A stretch of DNA of 64,000 bases from Nymphaea colorata (Eukaryota; Streptophyta; Magnoliopsida; Nymphaeales; Nymphaeaceae), in contig NC_045138.2 in the NCBI RefSeq assembly GCF_008831285.2, positions 4,132,143 through 4,196,142 of the forward strand, given 5' to 3'. The stretch's first letter is position 1; each line of letters starts with the position of its first letter. The position numbers were made by a program, and so were the translations under genes. A model generated the notes under the pieces. It made no database searches. It saw only the letters and a list, made by a program, of their open reading frames with translations, and had not been told where the DNA came from. Below, one piece after another: positions 38,649 through 51,257 of the stretch.

Positions 38649-39107
38649 TAAGAGTTTTCATGAGGGACCTTTCATCACACTTTTTTCATTACTTAAACAC
38701 ACCATGAAGGTGAATGTGGAAAAGTTCAAATTTTTAGTTTGATTAAAAGTTTAACCTTAAGCTTTTATTATAATGTTTCACTAAAAGAATGACTATAAAT
38801 AATTTCCCAATTTAAAGGAGTTGCAGAGAACAATGTTGGAAACAATCTCCTAAATAAAAGAAACTATAGAAACTAAACAGTAATTGCATATATTCAGCCT
38901 AATTGTCGCCGTGTGTTTAGCTTTGTCCTCCTTTGTGATGAACTAAAGCAAACTATCAATCAAGTGCTAAATTCGTCGACTAGCACTGGAGTTAATTTAC
39001 AGTCAAGTCATTATAAAAGAAATCAAAGTATCTCATTCAATTCCCAAACTTATGATTCAACATGGGATATCATAAATGTTCCTTAAGCAAAGTGCAACAA
39101 AAGTCCA

Positions 39108-39437
39108 ACTAGGGTTTGACTCAAAGTCATTTGATTAAACTTGGCTTGAGCTCGGCTCGTAAGTTAAACGAGTCGACTTCAAGCTGAACTGATAACTCGA
39201 GTTTGTAAATGAGCCGAGTTCGAGTAAATGGCTTAAATAAAAATGTAGAAATTTTAAGCACAAAATATATATTAAGGGGCATAAGCTTAAAGCAAGTTGA
39301 GCTTGAGTTCGGACTCGATTAATTGAGTCGAGTTCAAGTTCACCTCATAAAGCTTGAGCTCCAGCTGAGCTATATGTGATTCGAGTTGAGTTCGAGCTGG
39401 CCAAGCTCGAGCTCGACTCGCTCATTGTACATCCTTA
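39108..39437. mobile_element. TIR mini-element, AAGCTCGAG family, copy 2
   Basis: Shares GACTCAAAGTCA-like, TTGAGCTTGAGTTCGGACTC and CGCTCATTGTACATCC blocks with the element at 34183-34634 in the same order. The right terminus is kept; the left terminus is degraded. Confidence 0.6.
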
Positions 39438-39494
39438 TTCACGGGGTGTCACATGCATATGTCTGCATCTCTTGAGCGTAGAGTATGCTTGTGT

Positions 39495-39746
39495 TTGATA
39501 AACTGGGATCTCAGATCCAAGGCTAATTTGTGATCCGCTTCATGTAGGGCATAGAGTAAACAAACACTATATATATATGTGTGTGTGTGTGTGTGTTTGA
39601 CTCTTACGTAAAAATGAGGATTTGGGATCCTTAGTTTGTGGCTAAAACCTCAAATATGAGGTTGGATTTTGGGGGGGAGGGGCTCGAATCTAAGGTCCCC
39701 TCATATAAAAGCGGATCTCTGATCCATTTTTAACAAACACCCCTAA
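39495..39746. mobile_element. Degenerate MITE with GTGTTTG ends
   Basis: The left end GTGTTTGATAAACTGGGATC and the reverse complement of the right end, GTGTTTGTTAAAAATGGATC, are imperfect inverted repeats. It has a (TA)(TG) tract inside. It resembles the Harbinger-type MITE just upstream but has no clear target duplication. Confidence 0.5.
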
Positions 39747-40505
39747 GAGAATAGTATCGTTCTTGCAATACTGATCAAACCGGATTCATAGTCATGCAGG
39801 CTTGAGCCCGATTTGGTTACCAATGTTGTTAGAATCGGACGACTCGAATCAAATCACTGGCAAGACAATTAGATTGAATGGCCAATACAAGAGTGCGACA
39901 TTTCAGCTTTTAATTATTTTCTTAAGACTCTGAGATTTTAACTTTCATATATTAAATCCAACCTTCAATTAAAAAAAATTAATAATCAGGACTCAGATAT
40001 TAAGGTTATCTTTGTTTGGTAATTCGAACGCAGAATTCTTTCGACTCAATATTTCTGAAATATGAATGTATAACTTATTATACCAGAGTAAACTATTTAA
40101 ACTATAATATGTATCTAGTAATCAAACCTCCCTTTTTTTTCTTTTTTCCATAAATGATTTTTACTATTATTGGGTGATTCAGAACTCATTCAACTCAACC
40201 AATCGGTGAACTGATTTTACAGCATTGGTATCATTTAAATCATCCATTCTAGATAGATCGAGATCGAGATCGAGAGAGGTTGAGATAATCTCAGATTCTC
40301 AACTCAATCTGGAAGCCTAATTAGGATACCCAGTTAATCTAACCCGATCCAATCCACATCCATTTATGTTCCAAATTGTGCCTCGTAAGTCATAAGGAGC
40401 CAGTGGCTGTTGTCATCATCTGCATTCCAACTTCCAAGTCATTGATGACTTTTCAAAGTCTTTTAACCACTCCTGGCGCTTTCAACTTGGACTTGGACCC
40501 AAGGT

Positions 40506-40507
<2 letters not shown>

Positions 40508-40585
<78 letters not shown>
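40508..40585. repeat. (AT)n(AG)n compound microsatellite
   Basis: A (TA) run followed by a (GA) run. A very similar compound repeat is found 0.6 kb downstream. Confidence 0.95.
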
Positions 40586-40589
<4 letters not shown>

Positions 40590-41123
40590 AGCTGGTAGAT
40601 TCCAGACGGTCTCATAGATGAAAACCATACCGTTTAATTTCTTGCTAAAAACTGTTTTAAACAAACTAAAGACATCCTAATATGTTTACAAAGACTAATT
40701 CGATTCCAAGCATACTTTAGTTCAAGTCATTTTTATGAATGATGATGAGCCATTCAATTTTACTAATTATAAAATAATTAAAAATACAATTAAACTTGAA
40801 AAATGATTAACATAATATATGTTTTTCATTAATTTATTCTTAAGATCATATATGTAAGCCTAGATCATAAAAAATACACCATAATCATTCCATTTAAGCA
40901 GTTTGGTTTTTGTACATGACCTAGTGGTATGGGACCTATCAATTACCATATATATATTTAGGGAAGGGGTTCTTCACTCACATTTGGGAAAATAGGGTTT
41001 ATGCTTATATTTTTGAAAATGTTCAACTTGGCATATGCAAAAATTTTGAAAAAATTGTTTGGCCCCTGTACAAATTTTAAAAATACTTTTCGCCCTTCTT
41101 TAAAAAGAAATTTATAGGTCAGC

Positions 41124-41126
<3 letters not shown>

Positions 41127-41209
<83 letters not shown>
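41127..41209. repeat. (AT)n(AG)n compound microsatellite
   Basis: Same structure and order as the repeat at 40508-40585. The similar flanks suggest related insertions or a duplicated segment. Confidence 0.95.
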
Positions 41210-41213
<4 letters not shown>

Positions 41214-42590
41214 AGGTTGAATTGTTTGCAGTAACATTCTACCTAAAGAATAAACAAACATGGAAAGAAGAAAGCCACAGCCTTCTGTGCTGAATTTGGG
41301 AAATGAAAATGAATGACATCCACAAATTCCAGAATGACGGTTCCATATTGGCATATTCAACAATTCTGTCCCTGTCGATTGATATCACAGGCATCAGAAA
41401 AAGCAGATAAAGGAGTCTCATGACTGCCGACTTATTCAAGTTCAAACCAAAGCTGTACATATTCCGTGTGGACCACCACTGCTTGCTGTTCTCTGTTTTT
41501 TTTTTAGGTAGTGCGTGGGCTTAGGTTAATAAAATAAATGCAAAAAATGTGAAAAAAAAAAATTGAGTCAACTAATGCCAAACCGCCAACATAAGATATG
41601 TACGAGTGTGCACGCACCCACCCACATGTACACACCTAATTTTAGGTTCTAATTTTTTTTTCTTCAATAAAGTAAGAGTCATTTGGTAAAGAAAACAATA
41701 TATAACTATTACATGAATATAACCCAAAAATTGGAACAGATTCGATATAAATGTTGAATAAATTTACCCCAACTTTTGAAATAGACTCCAAGTGCATTTT
41801 GTGACATCAATATTCATAAGCCAGTTTTTTTGTCTTTTATATAATAAATAAAGACGGGAAGATTATAGTAAGAAAAAATTTTCATTTACACAACAAGATC
41901 AAAAAGAGACTTACTCGTAATTATTTTTTTTCACACATTTTTTCATGAAATTATCGTGCGAAGCCCAAAATGGATTTGCATTAATTTCAAACATGGATAA
42001 TGTTAGCTGTAATTTTGTTTAAGAAATTCCTTTTTAAGAAATTTATTGACAAAAATAGACAAAAAATGCTCTTATAATTATCTACCTAAAAAAAAGTAAA
42101 GTTGGGATCCGAAACAATTTAATGGATGAGTCATAGATCCAGATCCAATCTACCTTACTTAAAAAAGCAACAATATCCTTCATAATGGATCCAACCCATT
42201 TGCACTATACAAGAGTTGCTGCACTAGTCTTGTGTTATCTTAACCAAAGAAACATACTTAATTAGGGAAAATATCTTCATTGAGAGACAACAGGTTTCCG
42301 GGTCTCAATTTCGATCCAAACAAACCAAGCATAGCCCGAACTTCGTTCAAGCTCGGCGAGTCGAATTGGGTCGAGTCGCAACTATCCTCACCGAGCTGTC
42401 GCTTAACTAAGCTCGGTCTGATAAAGTAGGCTGAGTTGACCGTGCTAAGACGTGACTCGACCCAGTGGGCCAAACGAACTGGACCCAGACCTGGGTTTGA
42501 TCCAACCAAGTTAATGATTTGCTCTCCCTCTTTAATAACTAAAATGGGGCAGGTTAGTCATTATTGTGAAAGCGAGGGATGAAGGAGGCT
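41210..42590. other. Non-coding flank upstream of TOM1-like gene
   Basis: AT-rich with no recognised gene. 42290-42510 carries GAGTCGAATTGGGTCGAGTC and CTCGGCGAG words that may be a third, degraded AAGCTCGAG-family element. The proximal promoter of the TOM1-like gene should lie near 42500-42600. Confidence 0.45.
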
Positions 42591-42599
42591 GCCCGTTCT

Positions 42600-42782
42600 G
42601 CAAGCAAAGGCGAAAAACACGATTAGATTTTCGGAACGGTCCTTGATTCGAAAAAAAAATTCTCGCCCGGGCGCCGACGCGGCGAGGAAGAAATCGACAC
42701 GAGGTGGCGACCGAGCGTTGAACGCCTCCTCTCCTCTTCGTCGTCGAGATTGTTCGTTGGCCATTTGGTGGTGTTTCTGCAG
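42600..42782 (+). other. Probable untranslated first exon of TOM1-like gene
   Basis: A GC-richer block ends at GTTTCTGCAG followed by GTACTCC, a plausible donor at 42782/42783. It would pair with the acceptor GGTGCAG at 44151, 30 bp before the start codon. The start of transcription cannot be fixed from sequence. Confidence 0.5.
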
Positions 42783-43515
42783 GTACTCCGTCAATCATTT
42801 AATTTTTCTGGGCCCTTTCCTTTTGAAGTTTTTGATCCTTTGTGTGGGAAAATCAGTGTGCCGATCATGCCGGTCGTCTCGACAGAAGGGGGTCTCGGAT
42901 TCACGGGATTTCTGTCTCAATTGGTATTCAGTGTTTCTTGATGAATTTCTAGGCCTAGAAGATGGACGAGAAAGGACAAAAAACACAAATTGGTGATGGT
43001 TTTTATTGTTGTTTAGGATAAAGCCTTCGTCCATTTTCGTGGTAGTTCCTAATGTTGGTGTTGTCTTCCTTAATTGTGAAATTTTGCTTTCATGCACGAG
43101 CTCCTGAATGTGTTATTGCTGATTGATTGTCGTATTGATGGCTCCTTTTGATCATTCTTCTTGATTGGTTTGTTGGAGCGGTTTCATTCTCATGCTAGTA
43201 AGCTCATTTGACCTCTCTATTAATGTTGATTCGTATGCACGTATATTTCGTTTGTTTCCTCTTGAGCTTAAGAAAAATGGATTAAGAACTTAAAGTTAAA
43301 ACCCTATCACGCTGGTGGAGATTTTGTGTATTTAGTTGCTTGCTCCATCGCAAACTTGTGCCATTTTGTTCGCATCAGGAGAATCACATGTTTAGTTTGA
43401 TCCGCTAAATATTCTCTGCTGAATTGCTCTTGGGGTTGAATTTGGGTTTGTGCTCTAAAGCCATTGTGCTCTCATGGTCATCAATCTGTATCTGGTTGAC
43501 TATGAGTAGCCTTGG

Positions 43516-43715
43516 CTAAGTCACAAGGGGCCCACCCGCACCTGCATCAGTGTGGGTGCGGCCTGACACGGCATCAAATGAGTTTTGGCCATTCTGAAAA
43601 ATGTTTTGACCGAGTTTTCATTGATATATTGATTCAAGGTAACCTTGATAAAAAAAAGTTAAAAACATAGACAAATAAAATTACTTATATAACAAATAGC
43701 ATGTGTGTGTGTGTG

Positions 43716-43766
<51 letters not shown>

Positions 43767-43847
43767 TATGCTCTCGCTGCACCCGCACCAAATTTTTTTT
43801 GGAACTTGCCGCATCCCGCACTCGCACCCTGCACCCGTGTGACATAG
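43516..43847. mobile_element. TIR mini-element, CTATGTCAC family, copy 2
   Basis: The left end CTAAGTCACAAGGGGCCCAC and the reverse complement of the right end, CTATGTCACACGGGTGCAGG, are imperfect inverted repeats related to those at 24489-24865. An internal (TG)n(TA)n microsatellite lies at 43702-43770. It sits in the leader intron of the TOM1-like gene. Confidence 0.62.
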
Positions 43848-44180
43848 CTCGGTGGGGGCTGTTGGGTGATTAATTTAAGAGTCAATTCGATGAGTACCTT
43901 AAAATACGAACTAATCATATAGTTAGCAATAATAAGAGTGCTCCCTGTTATCCTTGGTTTTTTTATTACTGATCTCCTGTTCGTGTTGGTTCACCTCTTC
44001 ATTAGCAAACTCATGGATTAAGTTTACAAGTTTCTGATGTTGCCTTGCTCTATTCATCTTTCACATGAATATGCTACAAGAATTATTACGTGTTCCAATC
44101 CAAATTTTCATTGACTGAGATGCACATTTTCTTTTTGCAACTATGGTGCAGTTGTGAGACATTGATTGGTTGGTGGAAGT

Positions 44181-47100
44181 ATGTCGACTATTGCGCCATT
44201 CATTGAAAGGGCAACAAGTGACATGCTGATTGGTCCTGACTGGGCAATAAACATTGAGATATGTGATATAATCAATGCAGATCAAGGGTATCAACTCTAA
44301 CACCTCTATATTCCTTCAATGTTCTGGACCTTTTATAATATGCTATTCAATTAGCTTACTAGATATCTATGTGAATGCTAGTTGATCTTTTTGGTTGTTC
44401 ATCATATTTCTTTAGAAGAAACTGGAAGTGCTTGCTCGATTCACGTTTAAGTAACAGTAATGTAGCTTGTTGTTGTGCCTGAACTCTAAACATTTTATGC
44501 TCGATACCATGGTAAATATAAAGTTAGACGCATATATGGAAGCAAGTAAATATTTTACTTGTTGCGATTTAGTCTAATAGGTGAATAGACATATTTTCCA
44601 TGGACATTCCTTGTCAAATCTATTCCTTGTTGTAATTAATTGTTGACGGTCTTGCTTGATGTGAGTGGACTTTAATGGATTTTTTTCCTTCTTATTTTTG
44701 TTGCAGAGTTGTTTAATTAAAATTTCATAATTCTTAATTTGGTTGTGATTCCATCAAGATGAATAAGGTATAGGCCTACCACATGGGTAGAATTCTATTT
44801 CTACCTCATATCATTTTTGTTCTCCATGGTGAATAAGAAGAAGAAAGGCAAATGAGAGAATGAAGTAATGAGCAGTCCAGCAAGATCAAGATGCATAATT
44901 CCTTGTTGATGAACCTTGTGCCACCAAAAAGCAATTGAATATACTGTGATCACTTAAGTTCTTTAAAGAGCTCAAGTAAATCTTTTCAGCTCCAATCTAT
45001 GTGAGTTAAATTATATTTTTTTTCCACATAAAACTGACCCAAATGGCCCATATGATAAATCTTAACCTACCTCATAACTGTTTTTGTCTCATATGAAGAA
45101 AGGGCTGCAAATGAGGGCAAATAGTAATATGAAATATGGGCATACAAATCCTTGAATATTTTTTCTCAATCTTTCATATAAACTATTTTCATGTCCTATG
45201 TACATGAGTTATTATGACTGCTGACTGCCCTTAAGGAGTACACACATCCTCACTTTTTGGACTCTATGTTCAACAGTACAAGTATAGTACGTACTTTGAT
45301 ATCAACTGTAACTATTTGGGTCAGACTGAACAAGTGCCTTGTCTGATTGATTTCAGTCTGCTCCCTATCCAACTTCATTTCATACATCAACTTTTGACAA
45401 TTGATAGTATAACACAAGTGTATAAAAGTTTTTCGGAATCTTCAATATATGACTATTTTTAAGTCCTTCCGTAGGATGTTATACAAATGTATGGTGGAAA
45501 GCTCCAGATAAGAGCACAAAAGTGAGATACATGCATAAAAAAGGGAGAAGAGAATGGGCTACAAAAGCTTCTAGATGATGTGCTCAAAGCACTAATAAGG
45601 AATCATGATAATACTATTTCATTGCTCAATTATGTGCAAGAGAAGCATAAATTATGATGAAGACAATAACTAGCTCTTGTCCAGTGCACTATTAGTACAA
45701 AGCTAGCTGTTGGGAACTGGCTAATATCTATCTCTTGCCCATCTACATATCACCAAAATCCTAAAGCCGAAAAGGAAACTATGGAAAGGAACAGTAAACT
45801 AAGAATGAAAGTTCAACATAATATTAAACAGAGGAAGAAAGAAGAAGAACAATTCAATTGATGAAGAAGGAGATTACAAGAGGAGATGATTACAAACGAC
45901 AAAAGGACTACATTGCATTGCTCAATTGGGGAAGCTCTAAACCTATTTATAGTTGCTAAGTAGGTGAGAGTTTATATTAATGTAGGTTGGTGGTTACACT
46001 AATCATGGTGGTTGGGAGTAGTGATTCTGGACTTCTCTGAGAGCATGTGAAATATCTGATTGAGTTAAATACCATAGCTTACATGGTGCTTGCAACAACA
46101 CTAGCATAAGGAATATGCGACATATACTGCTTTTCATGACTAGTTTGTGGAGAGGCTTCAGTAGACAACTTTCTGAGCCGAGCATCTAAAGGCAAGGAGA
46201 TTGGAGAAGCCTTCAACATTCCAAAGAGATGCAAGACTTTCTTGATATATGCTTCCTGGCTGAGATATACATATTTCCATTCCTAGTATCTTCTTTGCTG
46301 CTCCTAGGTCTTTCACCTTGAATTCTTTGCTAAGCAGCTGCTTTAGTTTATCAATTTCAAACCTTTCCTTGGTAGCTGTAAGCATGTACAACAACAAATA
46401 GATCAAGGAGCTATTAGGTAATATATTAAAGTAAAAACAAGAACCATAGTTGCTTCTTACGAAGTTGTGGCTAAACATGAAGGAGTCGAATCTCTGGTAC
46501 CATTGACTTGGAGACTGCTTCAGCCCGTATAGTGGTTTCTTCGGTAGGCATACATAATCTTCTTTCTTTTTCGTGACAAAACCTTCAGGCTGTTGCATGT
46601 AGATTTGCTTGTCTAGGTCTCCATGCAGAAAAGCCGTCTAACATCTAGTTGCTCTAATTCCAAGTCAAGTTTTTCTACTACAACCAAAAGTAAACGAATA
46701 GAGGTATGTTTAACGGCAAGAGAGAAGATGTTATTATAGTCAATGCCTTCTATTTGATTGTAGCTTTTAGCAACTAGACGTGCTTTATATTTAATCTATT
46801 TGTTGTCAGTCTCTTTCTTTTTGAAGACCCACTTGCAGTAGTCTTATACTCTTTATCTTTTATTTCGGTCAAGGCACTAAGACCCATGGTTTGTTCTTGT
46901 GAAGAGATTGTAACCTCTTCATGCATAACCTGCACCCATTTGTCAGAATCTGGACTTGAAATGGACATACTTATGTTCATTTCCCTCATCTGTCTCCTTT
47001 GTAGCTAACAGAGTACAAGCAAGGCCACATTCAAAATATCTTGATAATAATTGAATTGTTCTCCTTTGTCTATCTCTGGTGATAGAATATGGTTCTTCTT

Positions 47101-50100
47101 CTGGAATAAATTCTACTTGATCATCATCTCTAGATCAAGGACTTGGCTTATCATCTAGATGAGGAGAATGACTTGGCAGTTGGCCAACAGGTGATTGATC
47201 AGTCTGCAACTCCACCTGCTCATTAACGTCCTTTTTTTTTATCCAGATGCAATTATCTTTCTCGTGGAATACATCTTAGATTCATTAAAAGTTACATTTC
47301 CTTCAATAATAATTCTAGGACTTTTGGAATCAGGACACCAAAACCTATATCCTTTTCTCCCTGAAGTATACTCGAGAAATATGCATTTCTTGGACTGAGG
47401 CTCAAGTTTCCCTTTATTAGAATATATGTACGTTGATCATCCAAAAATTCTTAAATGAAAAATAATTAATGGGCTTACCTAAGGATACTTCTTCTGGAAT
47501 TTTAAAATTTAAAAGAGCAAAAGGAGAGTAGTTACTAGATATGTTGCTGTAGATACGACTTCTGTCCAAAACTCTTTCTACAGATGTTCGCATTTAGCAG
47601 CATACATCATCGAGGTCCCTCTAAAAGAGTTCGATTCATATGCTCAACTACTCCATTTTGTTGTGAAGTTCCCTTCACAGTTCAATGTTGAGTGATTCCT
47701 ACCTTCTTGTAGAAGGCTTCCAATTTGAGTGAGCAAAACTCAAGACCATTATATGTTCTCAACCGTTTCATTCTTTTACTTGTCTAGTTTTCAATAAGGG
47801 TCGTCCGCTGCTTAAAATAAGTCAAAGCTTCTAACTTCAACTTTAGAAAATAGACCCAGACTTTCTTTGGGAAGTCATCTATAAAGGTGAGTGCATAGCT
47901 TGCACCACCTTTAAATGGTACTCGAGAGGGACCTCATAAGTAAGAGTATACAATCCAACGTACTCCCAGTGTACCTTTTGTGCGATGGATGATAGTGTCA
48001 AAGCTTACTCTCTGTTGCTTGCCAAGGATGTAGTACTTGTAAAACTCTGGCTTCCCGTTACTCTGACCATCAAGTAGCCATGCATGGAGAGTATGGTCAA
48101 CCCTTTTTCACTCATGTGTCCTAACTTCGTATGCCACAACTTGGTATTATCTTGACTTGTTGTAGATGTCATGGCAGCTCCAGTAATTGTAGATCTGAGT
48201 AGCGTATATAGATTTCCAGATCTAGCCACTTTCATGAGGACCAAGACACCTTTGCTCTTTGCTGACTTTAAGAACTCCACGTTCTGTATACTGGCACCTT
48301 TTGACTCTAAACCACCAAGAAAGATGAGGTTTTTCATAAGTCCTACGACATGTCGAACATCTGTAAGCGTTTTGATTATGCCCTCGTGCATTGTAACTCT
48401 AACCGTTCTTTTCTAATATTTTGCATAATGAAACATTTCCCCTAAGAAGAGCTCTACCTTCAACCGATTCGTACGTAGAGAATCATTCTCTATGGGCCAT
48501 GACATGGTAGGAACTGCTAGAATCAAGGATCTACTTATTAATCAATCACTTGGACATGGCAGCTAGTAGGACAAATTCATCTTCCTGTGCGATGTTGGAT
48601 TTAGCAGGCTGCTCCTTTTCATTTTGCTTCTTCTTCCTGTCTATTAGTTTGTAGCACTCCTCTATTATATGACCTTTCTTCTTGCAATATTTGCAAAACT
48701 TGAATTTTTCTCTTGATTTGGTCCTTGATTTAGATCTAATATTTGTTTGCTTGCTCCCTAGGCCTTCTTCTTGCAGTCCAAGCTTCCGGTTGGCTTTGGG
48801 CTGATGTTTCAGTAAGCTCTTTATCCATAAACTCTTTAGAGAAAAGAGCTGCTTTCACCTCTTCTATGGAAATCGTGTCTCTTCCAACACATATGGTCTC
48901 CCTAAAATTCTTATAAGAGGGTGGTAGCGAGCATAACAATATGACGGCCTGATCTTCATCTTCAATCTTAACATCACAATTCTCTAGATCCATGATGATA
49001 GACTTAAACTCATCTAAATGAGCCTTTGAAGACACTTTCATTCATTCGGAGGGACCATAACTTATGTTTTAATTTTTAAATAAAGCTTACTTGCGAGCAT
49101 CTTAAATTTAGTTGACATTTTTTAACTCTAGTAGGACCAGCAGGATAAATGGATCATATCGCAAACAGGTGTTTAAATATTCAGATCAGAGTATAGCCCA
49201 ATGGGTTGGATTGGATCCAAAATAGAAAACAAGTAACCCAATTGCCCAAAAGGTCTGGACCAAGTAAACTGGGCGGGATAAAAATGGATCTAATTAGGAT
49301 CCAAAAAGAAAAGATCCAAAGCCAACCATTGGGTTGGGTTGGTCTGAATGGAAAGCAATGTTGGACTAAAAAGAATTGATGTTGGTCCAACAATAATGGA
49401 TTGGATTGTAAAATCTTGACCCAAATAACAAAAAAGGTTTTATTAGACTAGATCTTAAGAAAGAGTTGGACTAGATTAAAGAAAATCAAGACCTGTTAAT
49501 GGCTCCATTGTGGGTAAAAAATACGGATTTAATAAATTATTAGAATCCAAATAAAAAAACACTTTCACCCTTTTCTCTCTCCCTCATTCTCTCTCTCACC
49601 CTCTTCCCTTCCTTTTTCCCTCTCTCATCCTCTTCTTTTCCTTTTCCTCTCTGCACGTGTGATGGCCCCTCTTTTACATATTTTCTCTTCATTTTTTCTA
49701 ATTATTTTTTCTCTCTCCTTTACATTTTCCTCTTGTGATGGCAGCTCTTACCTTTTTCTCTTCTCACCTTGTTATTTCTCTTCCTCCATTGCTTCCTCTT
49801 TGCCTTTCTTCATTCACCATAGAAACACCATGAGACTGACAAACACTACAAGCAATGGACAGCCAATGGTTTGATGGTCTCCGGTGGTGCGAGAAGTGGA
49901 ACGCCTGGCAGAGGACACACAATGAATGACCGGCGTATAGGTGTGGCTCCAGTGAATGAAACTGCAGCGGACAAGGTGAACTATGACAAGGCAAAAAAAA
50001 AAAAGCTGTTTATGTGTTTTCAATAATTATCGATGGAGTAAGAGGCCTGCATCGGATGTAGAGCAGCAATGGTGCCAATAGGAAAGAAAAGGACCATGAT

Positions 50101-51220
50101 GTCGGACGAGGGAAAATAGGGCACTAGAAGAAGAAAAAGCTATGGTACCAGTTTTTTAGGGTATTGAGCAGAGGAAGGGAGAAGAAAGAACAATTCTATT
50201 GATGAAGAAGGAGATTAGAAGAGGAGATGATTACAAATGAGGGGAAGAGAACTACACTGCATTGCTCAACTGGGGAAGCTCTAAACCTATTTATATAGTG
50301 ACTAGGATCATTCTAGATGTGATTAATCGCTAGGTAGGTGAGTTTATCATTATTGTAGGTTGGTGTTGGAAGTAGTGAGTCTAGAGTTCTCTACATTAAT
50401 GTTTATCTGGACACTTCTCTAATAATGATTGTAAAAGAATATATATGTACATAAGATTATATGATTGTAGATGTCTGCATATGCAGTATGTTGACATACA
50501 TATATATTATATGTGCACATATGTATTTGTTTTTTAACAGTTTTATCATCAAGCCGAATCTCTATAATTGTGTTTAAGTTTTTTGAGAAAGAGCAGAATT
50601 GGTTCATCTTTGCAACAGAATGTCTGTTTTTTGCTTCTTCTATCCCGCAGTTATGTACTCATCATAACTCTCAAGTCCATGCATCTAATTCAAGTGTTGT
50701 ATTCTTCTGGTTTTTTGTGTTTCTTAAGATTAAGTACTTCTGTCAGAATTTGGTTTGGTATTTGCTTGTAACCTTATTCAACAATTTGCAAGTTTGTGTC
50801 ATATTGCACTTTCTCATTGCCTTTTGGTATCTCTGGTTGAATGCCAAATTTCTTTTTGGACTCCAGGCAGGCCAAAGAAGCCATAAAAGCAATCAAGAAG
50901 CGTCTTGGAAATAAAAATTCTAAAATACAAATTCTTGCTCTTACTGTGAGTATTTTCTCCCTTTTGTATTCGCTCATTTGTTTATTATCAGTTAATTGAC
51001 TGAATAAAGGCTTCCTATGTTTTGTATTTTGCGACAGAGTATTTAGATATGTGGCTAAGTTGGATGATCAGCAGTAGATTGTAGCTAGGGCTGCAGACAA
51101 GCTGTCACAACTTGTGCTCAAGTGAGCCCAGAACTTGTTGACCATACTCCATCAGAAGGTCAACAACTGGGTAGCTCTGTCCTACCTGTTAGTGCATGGC
51201 CAACCTTAACACACACACAC

Positions 51221-51257
<37 letters not shown>

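Noticed and set aside
49659-50023. Ser/Phe-rich frames near a CT tract
   Set aside because: They follow from CT-rich low complexity inside Copia C.
50513-50914. 133-codon plus-strand frame running into TOL exon 2
   Set aside because: It is hydrophobic intron translation in a frame different from the exon; the AG acceptor at 50866 and phase matching define the true exon.
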